From Acidobacteriaceae bacterium KBS 89 (GTDB taxonomy: Bacteria > Acidobacteriota > Terriglobia > Terriglobales > Acidobacteriaceae), in assembly GCA_000381605.1 (NCBI GenBank), contig KB906756.1, forward strand, positions 1-64,000: 64,000 nt of DNA, read 5' to 3'. The stretch's first letter is position 1, and the number at the start of each line of letters is the position of its first letter. The translations under genes were made by a program, and so were the position numbers. Below, piece by piece: positions 1 through 9,318 of this stretch. Below the pieces are notes generated by a model that was not told the DNA's origin, made no database searches, and worked only from the letters and a program-made list of their open reading frames with translations.

Positions 1-442
1 GAGCGCGGACCAGAGTCAGTGTCTCCTGCTGCGCCACCGTACGATGCGCGATTGGCCGCAGGATCTCCGGATCAAGCCGTGCATAGCGGGCGATCTTCTC
101 GGCGTCCACTTTGTCGCTTTTCCGGTCACTGTGCGAGATCGCTCGCAGTTCGCGCACGTTGGCCACGATCACCTCATGGCCAAGTTCCTCAATCTGTTCG
201 CTGACCCAGATCGAGTGAGTGCCAGTCTCCATGGCAACTCGGGCTCGTTCCAGATCCCGAAAGCGTTTGTCTACTCCGGACGGGGTGGTTCGGAAACGGC
301 CTCGGTCTAAAACTTCGCCGTCTTCGTTGAGCGTGCAGTAATGGCTCCAGATGTCCCCGAGGTCGATCCCGATCGTTATCCCTACCTTGGAACTTCTGCG
401 TGGTTTTGAAATGAAGTACTGCGGATGGCTTTTCATGCGCAT
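1..442 (-). CDS. IS110-family transposase, N-terminal part (runs off left edge)
   Basis: Translating the minus strand from the ATG at 442 gives an open frame to the window edge, so at least 147 codons are present and the C-terminal part lies outside. The protein opens with the RuvC-like DEDD fold typical of IS110 transposases: a first Asp in GIDLGDIW (residue 27), a Glu in METGTHS (72), then KSDKVDAEKIA with Asp110 and Asp113. A Shine-Dalgarno GGGAG sits 5 bases before the ATG, which supports this start. IS110 enzymes (family knowledge) insert circular intermediates using a bridge RNA encoded in a non-coding end of the element. Whether this copy is intact cannot be judged. Family assignment is secure; the subgroup (IS110 or IS1111) is not. 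Confidence 0.9.
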   Translation of the reverse strand, partial: MRMKSHPQYFISKPRRSSKVGITIGIDLGDIWSHYCTLNEDGEVLDRGRFRTTPSGVDKRFRDLERARVAMETGTHSIWVSEQIEELGHEVIVANVRELRAISHSDRKSDKVDAEKIARYARLDPEILRPIAHRTVAQQETLTLVRA

Positions 443-959
443 AGTGTCTCCCGTTTCCGAAAGACCTTCTCATCTCACTTATAGGCAACTACGAGGTTGA
501 ACTTGCCGCAAACAAGACTTTTCAGGCAGTCCGGTTTCACCTTTCCGTATAGCCGGTTATTCGGCAACTTGCCGATGACACAGATCGCTCTGAATAGCTC
601 CATGAGTGCATGCCCTGTTGGACTCAATTGAGGATCATGCGGAGGCAGATCGGCGAACGCTGGCCGATTTGCCGTTAGAAAAGACGGTCCAGATGTGCGG
701 AACAGCAAGCTCGCTTTATCAGGTAACGAGCACCTCAGAGCCGAGGAGCACTTTGCTTCGGCTTTGCAGGAAGCTTCGAAAGCGGACATCCAGTCCACAA
801 ATGGACAGTGTGTTGGCGGAGCCGAGATATGACGCCAGCCTATGTCGAAGGCGGCTATAGACTTACAGTCATACGTGTTTTGGCACACTGCGTGCTTATG
901 CAGATCCAGGGGGAATGCTCAGGTTCCCCAAGAGCAAAGTTCCGTAGAGGGAGGTAGCC
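443..959. other. Non-coding stretch flanking the IS110 transposase; element end not located
   Basis: I see no convincing gene here. The 137-codon minus-strand frame across 475-888 resembles no family I know. The part next to the transposase start contains a perfect palindrome TCGGCAA-C-TTGCCGA near 561-575, and the nonamer CGGCAAGTT occurs twice on the minus strand. In IS110-group elements this position can hold the element end and a bridge RNA. No terminal inverted repeat or target duplication could be identified. The last 20 bases carry the ribosome site of the next gene. Confidence 0.4.
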
Positions 960-3401
960 GTGAGAGGACTGCTTCAGGATGTTCGTTTTGCTTTGCGGCA
1001 ACTTCGCAAGAATCCGGCATACACGATCGCGGCTACGGTGATGTTGGCAGTGGCAATTTGCGCCAACGGCACGGTGTTCAGCTGGATTGACGGGACGATG
1101 CTGCACCCGATACCGGGAGCGCGAGATATGAGCTCGCTGGTAAGCGTGATGCGCGGGCAGTGGAATAGCTCGCCGACTCCGCCATTCTCCTATCTCGATT
1201 ACCGCGATCTGCGTGACCAGAATCACAGCTCCGAGGGAATCATCGGGTATCACCACGATTGGATTGCGTTGACCGGCGGCGCCACGCCGGAACGGATCTA
1301 TGTTGCCAACGTGACTGCGAATTACTTCGACGTGCTCGGCGTGAAGCCCCTCTACGGGCGTTTTTTCCGTCCGGAAGAAGAGGCTGCAGGGCGAAGCATT
1401 CCATACGTTATTATCAGCTACTCGCTCTGGAAGACGCATTTTGCGGGTGACCCCGGGATTGTGGGCCAGCCGCTGGAGATTGCTCGCCACCCGGTGACAG
1501 TGATCGGCGTCACCCCGAAGGGTTTCGTCGGTGCGGCGCCGGGGCTGCGGCATGATATGTGGGTCACGCTCGATCCGCTCGGAACGGGCGGTTGGCGGAT
1601 GACCGACCGCAGCAGTAGCTGGCTGAACGTGGTGGGAAGGCTGCGGCCGGGCGTGAGCCGCGAGCAGGCAAACCAGGATCTTGAGACCATCATGCGGCGG
1701 ATTGTGGCGGCGTATCCTGACGATCACCTGGGCACGAACACGATCACTCTGGATCCGATGTGGCGGTCTCCGTTCGGTGCGAACCAATATATGGCGACTA
1801 CGCTCCCAATCCTGCTGTCCATTGCGGGCATCGTGTTGCTGCTTACGTGCGCCAATGTGGCCACGCTGACACTGGTGCGGTTTGTGTCGCGGCGGCGCGA
1901 AATCGCTATCCGACAGTCGCTGGGTGCAAGTCGCTTGCGAGTCGTCCGGCAGATGGTGCTCGAAGGCGTGATTCTTGCCCTCTGCGCGGGAGCGGCGGCG
2001 TTGTTCTTGACCCTGTGGACGGCCAAGACACTCGCACTGTTCCTCCCGTCGAACGCGATCCCAATCGCGATAAACGGCATGGTCGATCCCGGCGTTGTGA
2101 TCGCAATTGTGGCGCTGGCAGTTCTGGCGAGCCTGCTGTGCGCGGCATTTCCGGCTTGGCGGTCGTCGCAGGTGCCGGCGGCGGAGGTGCTCAAGGAGGA
2201 ATCGGCGAGCGTATCGGGCAGTAAGCACAATCGGCGGCTGCTTAGCGGCCTGGTGGTTGCGCAGGTGGCGCTCTCGCTCGCTCTGCTGGTTAGCTCCGGA
2301 CTGTTTTTGCGGACGCTCCGGAACATTGCCCACGCCGATCCGGGATTTGAGCAAGATCATGTTTTGACCGCGTCCGTGGGATTGAACATCTCCGGCTATC
2401 CGAATGACCAAAGGCGGTTGATCCGCGACAAAATTCTCCAGCGCGTGGAGGCATTGCCTGGCGTGACCGTGGCTTCGCTTACCGACTGGATACCGCTAAC
2501 GCTGTCACGAAAGACGGAGGACGGGTATCCGGAAGGATATGCGCCACGGCCGCATGAGTCGCTGGAAGTAGGGAGAGCGGATGTATCGCCGCGATACTTC
2601 GAGACCATGGGGATACCCATTCTAGAAGGACGCAGCTTTACGCAGGACGACAATGAGAATGCGCCGCCCGTACTGATCGTGGACCAGACAGCGGCGAACC
2701 GGTACTGGCCGGGCCAGGATCCGATAGGAAAAAGGCTGAGTATACCGAGTATGTCGAGCAAACTGTTCACGGTGGTTGGCGTGGTGAAGAACTCGAAGCA
2801 CCTGATGGTGAGTGAGCGGCCCGGGCCCATGATCTATATGAGCTATTATCAGCTACCGGGTCCCGAACTCATCGTACAAATGAAGACCACAGGCAATCCT
2901 GCGGATCAGTTGCAGGCGGCCGAGCGCGCAATCCAGGAGGTTGACAGTCGGCTCCCGGTTTATGACCTGCGCACGATGAGGGAGAACACCGCGATGGCGA
3001 GTACCTTCGTCGTCATGCAGAGCACGTTCGCGGGGATATTCGCGGTCATCGCGCTGGTTCTGGCGGCCACGGGCATTTATGGCGTGATGGCATACCGCAC
3101 CGAGCTCAGGAGGCACGAGATCGGCATTCGCGTAGCTTTGGGGGCTTCGCGAACGGATGTGATGAGGCTGGTGCTGCTACAGGGAATGCGGCTGACGGCG
3201 ATTGGTCTGGCGCTGGGACTGGCTCTTTCGTTCGGGCTGACGCGCGTCATTGCCGGTCTGCTGTACGGCGTCGGCGCCAATGACCCAGTGACGATCTTTG
3301 CTGTGCTGATTCTGCTCGCGGCGATGTCTTTGCTGGCGTCCTATCTTCCGGCACAGCGAGCGATGCGGGTGAATCCGGTGACGGCGATCCGCGAGCTCTA
3401 G
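960..3401 (+). CDS. ADOP-type ABC transporter permease (duplicated MacB/FtsX)
   Basis: This 813-residue inner-membrane protein belongs to the acidobacterial duplicated orphan permeases. It has an N-terminal helix (about residues 20-42), a MacB-like periplasmic domain, and an FtsX block of three helices around 275-395. A second helix around 425-445, a second periplasmic domain and a second FtsX block (about 685-806) ending near PAQRAMRVNPVTAIREL follow. The duplicated layout and the RFALRQLRKNP opening are diagnostic. The start is GTG at 960, chosen because AGGGAGG lies 5-7 bases upstream. No ATPase gene is adjacent, as is usual for these 'orphans', and unlike the second ADOP gene in the window it has no PadR regulator beside it and lacks the extra N-terminal cytoplasmic segment. 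Substrate unknown; related MacB systems export peptides, macrolides or lipoproteins. Confidence 0.9.
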   Translation: MRGLLQDVRFALRQLRKNPAYTIAATVMLAVAICANGTVFSWIDGTMLHPIPGARDMSSLVSVMRGQWNSSPTPPFSYLDYRDLRDQNHSSEGIIGYHHDWIALTGGATPERIYVANVTANYFDVLGVKPLYGRFFRPEEEAAGRSIPYVIISYSLWKTHFAGDPGIVGQPLEIARHPVTVIGVTPKGFVGAAPGLRHDMWVTLDPLGTGGWRMTDRSSSWLNVVGRLRPGVSREQANQDLETIMRRIVAAYPDDHLGTNTITLDPMWRSPFGANQYMATTLPILLSIAGIVLLLTCANVATLTLVRFVSRRREIAIRQSLGASRLRVVRQMVLEGVILALCAGAAALFLTLWTAKTLALFLPSNAIPIAINGMVDPGVVIAIVALAVLASLLCAAFPAWRSSQVPAAEVLKEESASVSGSKHNRRLLSGLVVAQVALSLALLVSSGLFLRTLRNIAHADPGFEQDHVLTASVGLNISGYPNDQRRLIRDKILQRVEALPGVTVASLTDWIPLTLSRKTEDGYPEGYAPRPHESLEVGRADVSPRYFETMGIPILEGRSFTQDDNENAPPVLIVDQTAANRYWPGQDPIGKRLSIPSMSSKLFTVVGVVKNSKHLMVSERPGPMIYMSYYQLPGPELIVQMKTTGNPADQLQAAERAIQEVDSRLPVYDLRTMRENTAMASTFVVMQSTFAGIFAVIALVLAATGIYGVMAYRTELRRHEIGIRVALGASRTDVMRLVLLQGMRLTAIGLALGLALSFGLTRVIAGLLYGVGANDPVTIFAVLILLAAMSLLASYLPAQRAMRVNPVTAIREL

Positions 3402-3679
3402 GCAATGTAATCCGGGTGCCTCATCTACTTTCAGCGAGAGAAGCCTAGGGCGTGAATGGCACAAGACCTTCAGTCTCGGCCAAGCACGATTTCAGGATCT
3501 CTGCCGGCAAGCGCCGAAGGCTCCGTGCGCACTTCTGGAATGACGATAAATCGCCAATGCACTCATCGAGGAACCGATTGGTATCGATAAGTCAACTTGT
3601 CTGCAGAAAATGGCTGGAAAACCAAGTGGTGGAAGGTTCACCTGAATTTGCCGAAAAATGTGAGCCACATGAGGACGCG

Positions 3680-5029
3680 TTACTTTTCGCGTTTTAGGGA
3701 TTGGAGAGGCGGCAGCGGTGACAGTACATAGATCTGATCGAGCACTTTCAACATGAGGGCGTTGGCTGTCTGCTTTTCGTCGAGCGATACAGTCAGATTG
3801 GTCCAGACCACGAGCGTCACCTGGTTGCCGGGGTCGAAGCCCATGAAGGAGTTGTAGCCGGCGGTCTCGCCGCCATGAAAATAGATCGTGTTCGGTCCCC
3901 AGCGCAGTTTGTCGATGCCATACCCGTACTGTTGACCATCGGGCTTGTTCGGGTCTTCGGGCTGCGGACTGTCGAGCCAGTGGCGCTGATACGCGGCGTT
4001 GAGCACGCGGCCGGCAACCAGCGCCTGGATCCAGGTGGCGAGATCGTTGGCAGTGGAGATAACACCACCGGCCCCTGCAGCGAAGGAGTGGTTCAAGCCC
4101 GTGTAGTCCCTTGGCAACAGAGTGCCGGCCCGGGCAGCCTCCTGGACCTGTGGCGAGTAAGGAGGTGTGCCCACCATGGCGACAGAGGCACTTCCGTACA
4201 TGTAGCCGTGCGAGTAGGGATCGGGGATGGTGTTCACGTTGCTGGCGGGGAGTAAGGTGTTCTGCAAACGCAGCGGCCCGAACAACCGGTCCTGCATCGC
4301 CTGGGCCAGGGGCTTGCCCCCGACCCTTTCAACGATCAGGCCAAGCAGGACGTAGTTGGTGTTGCTGTACTCGAAAGCTGTACCGGGCAGAAAGTTGGGC
4401 GGGTGTGCAAACGCAATGGCCAGCAGTTCGGCCGGAGACCAAACCTTCGCTGGATGACGGTCCATGGTCTCCCAGATTACGGCGGCATTGGTGTAGTTGT
4501 AGAGGCCGCTGCGCATCTCCAGCAGTTCGGCGATGGTGATGTGGTCGCCGTTGGGCACGCCCGACACGTACTTCGACACGGGATCATCGAGACTGAGCTT
4601 GTTCTCCTGGGCCAGTTGCATAATGATGGCAGCCGTCATCGTCTTGGTATTGGAGGCGGCTCTAAAGTGGGTTTCGGCGCGGGGTGGGCTTTTTGCTCCG
4701 AGTAACGTAGTGCCGTAGCTGACCGTGACCTCACCCTGGGGTGTGCGCAGAAGAATGATAGCGCCCGGGATCAGGAGTTCCTTGGCGGTCTTGTCCAACA
4801 TGGTCTGCAGCGCAGCCTGATCGATCCGCTTGAGCGCCGATGAACCGGCCGTGGATCCAGGCCGTGGGGTCTCACTGGTCCCGGGTGACGAAGGCGTTGA
4901 TGCATTCTGCGTTGATGGAGTCGGCACAGTAGAGCAGCCCCCGATCAAGAGAGCAACAACTACTACCAGAAAACTCGCGACGTGGAGGCGTCCGCGCCGC
5001 GATTGTGACCGTTCGATCAATGTTCGCAC
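3680..5029 (-). CDS. Serine beta-lactamase/DD-peptidase-family lipoprotein
   Basis: 449 residues. A basic N-terminus and hydrophobic stretch end in a lipobox LIGGC with Cys32, so the protein is probably a lipid-anchored periplasmic or surface enzyme. A Ser/Thr/Pro-rich linker (33-65) precedes the catalytic domain. The class C beta-lactamase/D-Ala-D-Ala peptidase motifs are all present: SNTK (SxxK, Ser126 and Lys129), YSN (221-223) and HGG (385-387, replacing the usual HTG/KTG). Members hydrolyse beta-lactams, cell-wall peptides or simple esters, and sequence alone does not tell which. The gene stands alone; the plus-strand ADOP gene converges on it with about 280 bases between the stops, in which I see no further gene. 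Confidence 0.88.
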   Translation of the reverse strand: MRTLIERSQSRRGRLHVASFLVVVVALLIGGCSTVPTPSTQNASTPSSPGTSETPRPGSTAGSSALKRIDQAALQTMLDKTAKELLIPGAIILLRTPQGEVTVSYGTTLLGAKSPPRAETHFRAASNTKTMTAAIIMQLAQENKLSLDDPVSKYVSGVPNGDHITIAELLEMRSGLYNYTNAAVIWETMDRHPAKVWSPAELLAIAFAHPPNFLPGTAFEYSNTNYVLLGLIVERVGGKPLAQAMQDRLFGPLRLQNTLLPASNVNTIPDPYSHGYMYGSASVAMVGTPPYSPQVQEAARAGTLLPRDYTGLNHSFAAGAGGVISTANDLATWIQALVAGRVLNAAYQRHWLDSPQPEDPNKPDGQQYGYGIDKLRWGPNTIYFHGGETAGYNSFMGFDPGNQVTLVVWTNLTVSLDEKQTANALMLKVLDQIYVLSPLPPLQSLKREK

Positions 5030-5172
5030 GTCGTTTCTCCTTGCCTTGGAGCCACCAAGATAGAGCGATCATGTTATGGAGTGTGTCTCCAGGGCGCCGA
5101 CATTCTGTGTTTTTGTTATCCAACCAGGTCACCGCACACGCTTCTCGTCGAAAAGATCTGTTGCTTAAACAT

Positions 5173-5295
5173 TTACGCCCGAGTCCGAGCGCACCAAACT
5201 TTTCCTAAAGGATCCGCACCCCGTGCAACGGGGGTAGGGATATTGAGAATGCCTGTATCGGCTGGCTGATGAAATGCGATGTTTTGATTTGCCAT
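5173..5295 (-). CDS. Possible small protein of 40 residues
   Basis: A short frame from the ATG at 5295 to the TAA at 5173-5175 encodes a 40-residue peptide beginning MANQNIAFHQPADTG and ending with the Cys- and Arg-containing KVWCARTRA. The start is supported by AAGGA placed 6 bases upstream. The frame is open further upstream, but those codons do not look like protein. It lies on the same strand as, and about 500 bases downstream of, the arginase-like gene. I do not recognise it. It has no signal peptide or membrane segment. It could be a real small protein, a precursor peptide, or chance; nothing shows expression. Confidence 0.35.
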   Translation of the reverse strand: MANQNIAFHQPADTGILNIPTPVARGADPLGKVWCARTRA

Positions 5296-5649
5296 GTCGT
5301 ATCCTTGTTCGTGGTTTTCTAAACCGGGCCTCCGAACGAGCACGCTTTCAATGATCATTTCCAATCCCCCCGAAGGCGCAAGTGAAAAAATCGTTCGACT
5401 GAAGCGTACTCCATTCAATAACGCTGTGTTCCAGTTAGCCAAGATTGGGCGGAGTCTAAGCGCAATTTCTCTTGAGTAGCTAATGGGAAACGCGCTTGCG
5501 TTTACTAACCCACGGAACGCCGGAGCCGAATCCCCCCAATCTAGGCGCGAGCCGAAGTTTTCGAAAAACGGGGTTTTGAGAAACTTCGCATCATTACCGG
5601 AAATCCGACTTTGCGGGCGTAACGGGATAGCCTCCGATAGCCGTGGTTC

Positions 5650-5678
5650 GCCCGCAATCTTCCGCGGGTGGGTTTTTT
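5650..5678 (+). terminator. Terminator-like hairpin in an otherwise empty intergenic stretch (5296-5802)
   Basis: CCCGC (5651-5655) pairs with GCGGG (5664-5668) over an 8-base loop and is followed by a run of six T at 5673-5678, the form of a rho-independent terminator reading rightward. No plus-strand gene precedes it, so it may end an unannotated short transcript or be chance. The rest of 5296-5802 contains nothing I can support as a gene. Confidence 0.35.
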
Positions 5679-5802
5679 GCCAATCGGGATTTCTCGCTGA
5701 GCGCATTGGCGATTTACCACTCTTCGAGACTGGTCGGCCTTGATTGCGTCTCACGAAGTCGCGAGCTAAGGCTCAATGTCACCCGTGATTGGTCACAGGA
5801 TC

Positions 5803-6762
5803 TCACTTCCTCCTCATTGCCTCACATAGAAGGCCTACCAACTCGTTTATGTTTTGTTGGTCAAGATCTCTCAAAGCGGCGTATTCGCTGATTTCCATAA
5901 TTCTGATCCGGGGATCTTCCAACAGACTACCGAGCAGTTCAGTCACCTCACCAATAGCCAATCCTTCTTGGTGAGGAAAATAGGCGGCAGCCATTGCCTT
6001 CCGTTGGAGAACATCGATATCGAAATGAAGCAGTAAGGATGCCGAGGTAGGAATACTCTGTAGTACCTGTTTTCCTGCCGTGCGTGCGCCTAATCGACGA
6101 ATGTCGGCCAGGGATATCGAGCCGACTTTCGACCTTAGCGATTTGGAAGGGCTGCTCCAGCCGATCACTGTAACCTGAGAGGATTGAAGAGGCGGCCCTG
6201 CCCAGAATGGAGATTGATTCGTCAGGAGCCAAACGGCACAGGCGGCCGCGCTGTTGGCGTGCACAGCTTCGGGCGCTGCATCATCAAAGTCTCCATCGAC
6301 GTACAGGACATGCACTTCTTCGTTGGAGGTCTTCTGCAATGCTTGTGTGGTTCCTATCACGACACTGCAGTCGCAGCCAATCAAGAGCGGTACCTGGCTG
6401 GGCGATTTCAGTAGCGCCGTGACACGTTCGCTGACACACTCCCAGGCGATGCGCGGAGCTGGCCAGCTTCTGATTGGCGGTATGGAATGATGAGGAAGGT
6501 AGCTGGGAATAGCTACGTCGCCGTCGTCGACTGCCTTGATGCCTGCAGAATGCATCCTTGCGATGAACTGGACATCTCGATACGCCTGGGCGTCGTTCTC
6601 GTTACCGGGCACAAGCGAGCCAGGCCGCAATGGCACACCGAGAATGTGATATGTGAGTTCAGAGTTGCCTGCCACGCTACCTTCCTGGACATGAGTTTGG
6701 GCTGGGAGCAGGTGGCCTCCCATTGTGGCGGCTGCGCAGATCAGGAATTCTCTACGTTCCAT
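5803..6762 (-). CDS. Exported arginase/agmatinase-fold protein with altered metal site
   Basis: 319 residues. The N-terminus MERREFLICAAATMGG resembles a twin-arginine signal, so export is likely. The ureohydrolase fold is recognisable from its three metal motifs, but ligands differ from arginase. The usual GGDHS is GCDCS (129-133), with Cys132 in place of His. The usual DAHxD is VDGDFD (155-160), with Asp158 in place of His. The third motif keeps both Asp residues in HFDIDVL (248 and 250), and Glu267 could match the catalytic acid. A GGDCS variant also exists in other arginase-family proteins (general knowledge), so this is probably a subfamily with another substrate or metal rather than decay. 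No urea- or polyamine-related gene is adjacent. No clear ribosome site precedes the ATG. Fold assignment is fairly sure; activity is unknown. Confidence 0.75.
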   Translation of the reverse strand: MERREFLICAAATMGGHLLPAQTHVQEGSVAGNSELTYHILGVPLRPGSLVPGNENDAQAYRDVQFIARMHSAGIKAVDDGDVAIPSYLPHHSIPPIRSWPAPRIAWECVSERVTALLKSPSQVPLLIGCDCSVVIGTTQALQKTSNEEVHVLYVDGDFDDAAPEAVHANSAAACAVWLLTNQSPFWAGPPLQSSQVTVIGWSSPSKSLRSKVGSISLADIRRLGARTAGKQVLQSIPTSASLLLHFDIDVLQRKAMAAAYFPHQEGLAIGEVTELLGSLLEDPRIRIMEISEYAALRDLDQQNINELVGLLCEAMRRK

Positions 6763-7037
6763 GTCTTACACAGTTGTACACCCTGTCGTTTGCACCACCG
6801 ATCGGAACTAAACCACCGAAAGACAGTCGGATCGACGCTTTGACATTTGTGTTCATTCTCGCCACGCTTTAGCAGGCCAACCCGGTTTCCATGAGACGCC
6901 TGTTCTAGAAACGCGCATTGGCGATCTATCAACAGTTGACCCGCCGCAAGACACTGACGCCCTACGCTGAAACATCACTTCCACGGTACCGCGCACGCTC
7001 GTCTTCATATGTTTCGTTCGAGTCGCAGTTGTTGATC

Positions 7038-8484
7038 TTATGCGCCATTCAACCAACCGCCGGTAAAGCCTGCTCGCTTCAAACCACGCACCAGATTGGG
7101 CACTTTGCGGGTGGCGTTCCAGATGATCCCCGTTTTGTAATTCGCGATCATGCCTAGAATCGGCCCCTGATTGTCGCTGAGATAATCATTGTCAACCCAG
7201 CCTAAGCGCCTATCAACGCTGCCTGACCTAAGGCTGACATCGGTATCGCGGAAGCTCGGGTTGAACGCATCGAAAAAACCGTACTTGCCATAAAGCCGCC
7301 CACCCTGGAAATTGTGTATGGCCCAGGCCGCTGGGATGCAAATCTCGGGTGCAAAGGGAATCGAGGCTACCGCGGCGGTGGGGGCAAGGGTGCCATGGTC
7401 TTCCTCGTCGGGCATGCCCTTCGGCCCATAGGCCGCATAGCCATGAAACCGCGTCGGCTTGCCTTTGAAATTTATGACGAGATCGCCTGGTCCATCGCAG
7501 GCGCTGACGCCCCAGATATCGCTGGAATAACCATCCCAACCCATGGGGTTGGCAATGGCATAATTGCGCTGCGCATAGGTGGCGCGGCGGGAATTCTCGA
7601 AATAGTCAAACCCGGCCGCGCGCGTGGTCGCATCATAGATGCCGCGATAGTCAACCCACACCGCCGCATATTGATGCGCAAAGTGCGGCCCAAAGGAGAG
7701 GTAGCGGTTCGCACCTTCTCCGCGCCAATATTTGGGGAAGGGCGCAGTCCATGCCTCGAAGGCGCCCTCCTTAGCTGGGTGAGACCGTGAGCCGAGCGCG
7801 AGGAGATAGAGCGCCATGCCCTCGTTGTAGCCATCCCAATTTCGCTTAATAAAGCCGCTCTCCGGGTGCCAGCCCATCGAGATGGCTTTGCCGCCCGTGC
7901 TATTGGCCTGCATCCAATCCCATTCGGTGCGATCCAGCAGACGCTGCGCGAGTGCACGGATCTCCTTTTCCTTCTCATCTTCCTGGTCGAACCAGCCTTG
8001 CGCAAATGCCATGCCCATTTGCAACCAGCAGGTATCAATTGTTGAAAGTTCCCAATCTGGCAACCGTAGTCCGGTCTCCATATCAATAAGGTGGTAATAG
8101 AAGCCACGATAGCCCGCAGTGCCAGACCGTTGTTCGCCCTGCGGTAATTGCTCAAAGAACTGGAGCGTCCGCAGCGTGATATCTCGTGCCTGATTGCGTG
8201 TGATCCAACCGCGCTCAACTCCAATTGGCCAGGCAGTTAGAACGAAGCCTGTCCCGGTGATGCTGCAAGCGGCCGGCGCCCGACCAACGATCTGCCATCA
8301 GGCCGTTGCGATGGTTCACACGTTCCCAGTAAAAGAAAAAAGTGCGATGCTCAATATCGCTGAGAAACTGGGAATCCGAAACGCGCGCCGTAATGGCCTT
8401 CGCCCAAATCGGACCAGAGACGATTCCGGCGACAGCAGCGCTGAGGAAACTGCGGCGGGTCAGCGTCGGAGGCTCGCTGGTCAT
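7038..8484 (-). pseudogene. Glycoamylase-like (PF10091-type) secreted protein, frameshifted
   Basis: Two frames together make one protein of about 482 residues. The N-terminal frame from the ATG at 8484 has a Tat-like signal (TRRSFLSAAVAG) and the start of the domain, up to NGLMADRW, but runs into a stop at 8215. The continuation (TGFVLTAWPIGVERGWI onwards) is in the next frame and runs through YNEGMALYLLALGSRSHP and GYSSDIWGVSACDGPGD to a stop at 7038. Comparing the join with the family pattern DRW-x-x-P places one extra G near 8278, in GGGCGCC. The family contains secreted proteins acting on glucans or related polysaccharides. Both halves look otherwise intact, so a sequencing error or a very recent mutation is likely. 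A caller may report only the 7038-8081 part as a 347-residue gene. Confidence 0.82.
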
Positions 8485-9318
8485 GGTCCAGTCAGTATAA
8501 CGGGGAGGAGACCAGAGCCGGGGGTAGGGTTGGCGCTATCAGGGCAATGCACTCATCGAGCCGCTTCCGCTCATTCCTTGCGAAAATGGCGCCCCTGAAC
8601 ATGCCTCCATACCGATTAATTGGAGATCAAGCGACGGACCATCTCATTAACGAGGTTTCGGCAACTTCGGTCAAGTCGAACGAGAAGTCCTACTGAACCC
8701 CTGGCATTAAAATTGGATTGAAGAATGAAACGAGGCGACCTCGGTCACTATCCAGCGAGTGGATCGGAGAAAAGAGATGCAACACGAACCCACGGCCCCC
8801 ATCTTTGTCTCGGCATTCATTGTGTTGAAAATCCTGTGCACGAAGCCACTTTTCCAAAGATTTCACTCAGACACCTACGCCGAATACTAGGGCTGCCGTT
8901 GCTTCGAACCATCCAGCCGCTGGCGTAGTGGGCGCCTGCGGGTTGGGCGGGGGCAGGGGTGGTCATGATTTTCATGGTGGCGGCTTTGAGGAGCTTGGGG
9001 ATGCTGGGAGTCCCGGCGATCTAGTGAAACGACCCGGAGTACCCCTCCAAAAAAATCGCCCCCAAAAAATTTCCAAAAAAAATTTGGGGAGCCCGAAAAA
9101 AGTAGGCCATGGCTCAGCAGGGTGCCGATGGCAGACAACTAAATGCGGATCAAGAAGGGCCCGCGAACACCCGTTCTTATACCGGGGAAAATACCGGGGA
9201 CTCTGGACAGCAATTGAGGGAAACTGGGAGTAGCACTTGATCTCGAAAAGCGCTTCAGACCGCAGATTCTACGCACTCAAGAGACAACCAAGGCAATGAG
9301 GAGTATTGAGCGCCCCTC
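8485..9318. other. Gene-poor stretch left of a tRNA fragment
   Basis: No frame here is convincing. Two directly repeated TACCGGGGA nonamers (9180-9188 and 9192-9200, period 12) lie about 120 bases before the tRNA fragment and could be integrase arm sites. A run rich in C4-5 and A6-8 (about 9043-9098) includes CCCCAAA and TTTGGGG arms facing each other. The remainder shows nothing I can name. Confidence 0.4.

Noticed and set aside
475..888. 137-codon minus-strand frame upstream of the IS110 transposase
   Set aside because: No ribosome site, no family resemblance; overlaps the likely non-coding end of the element.
855..2411. 518-codon minus-strand frame opposite the first ADOP gene
   Set aside because: Arg/His-rich shadow of a clear permease gene.
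5173..6762. RiPP-like pair of a precursor peptide and a peptide arginase
   Set aside because: The arginase-fold protein has an export signal and altered metal ligands, the spacing is about 500 bases, and no other maturation or transport gene is present.
9030..9110. Poly-A and poly-C rich stretch as a possible origin or regulatory RNA
   Set aside because: Only a weak inverted pair CCCCAAA/TTTGGGG; no DnaA boxes or other support.
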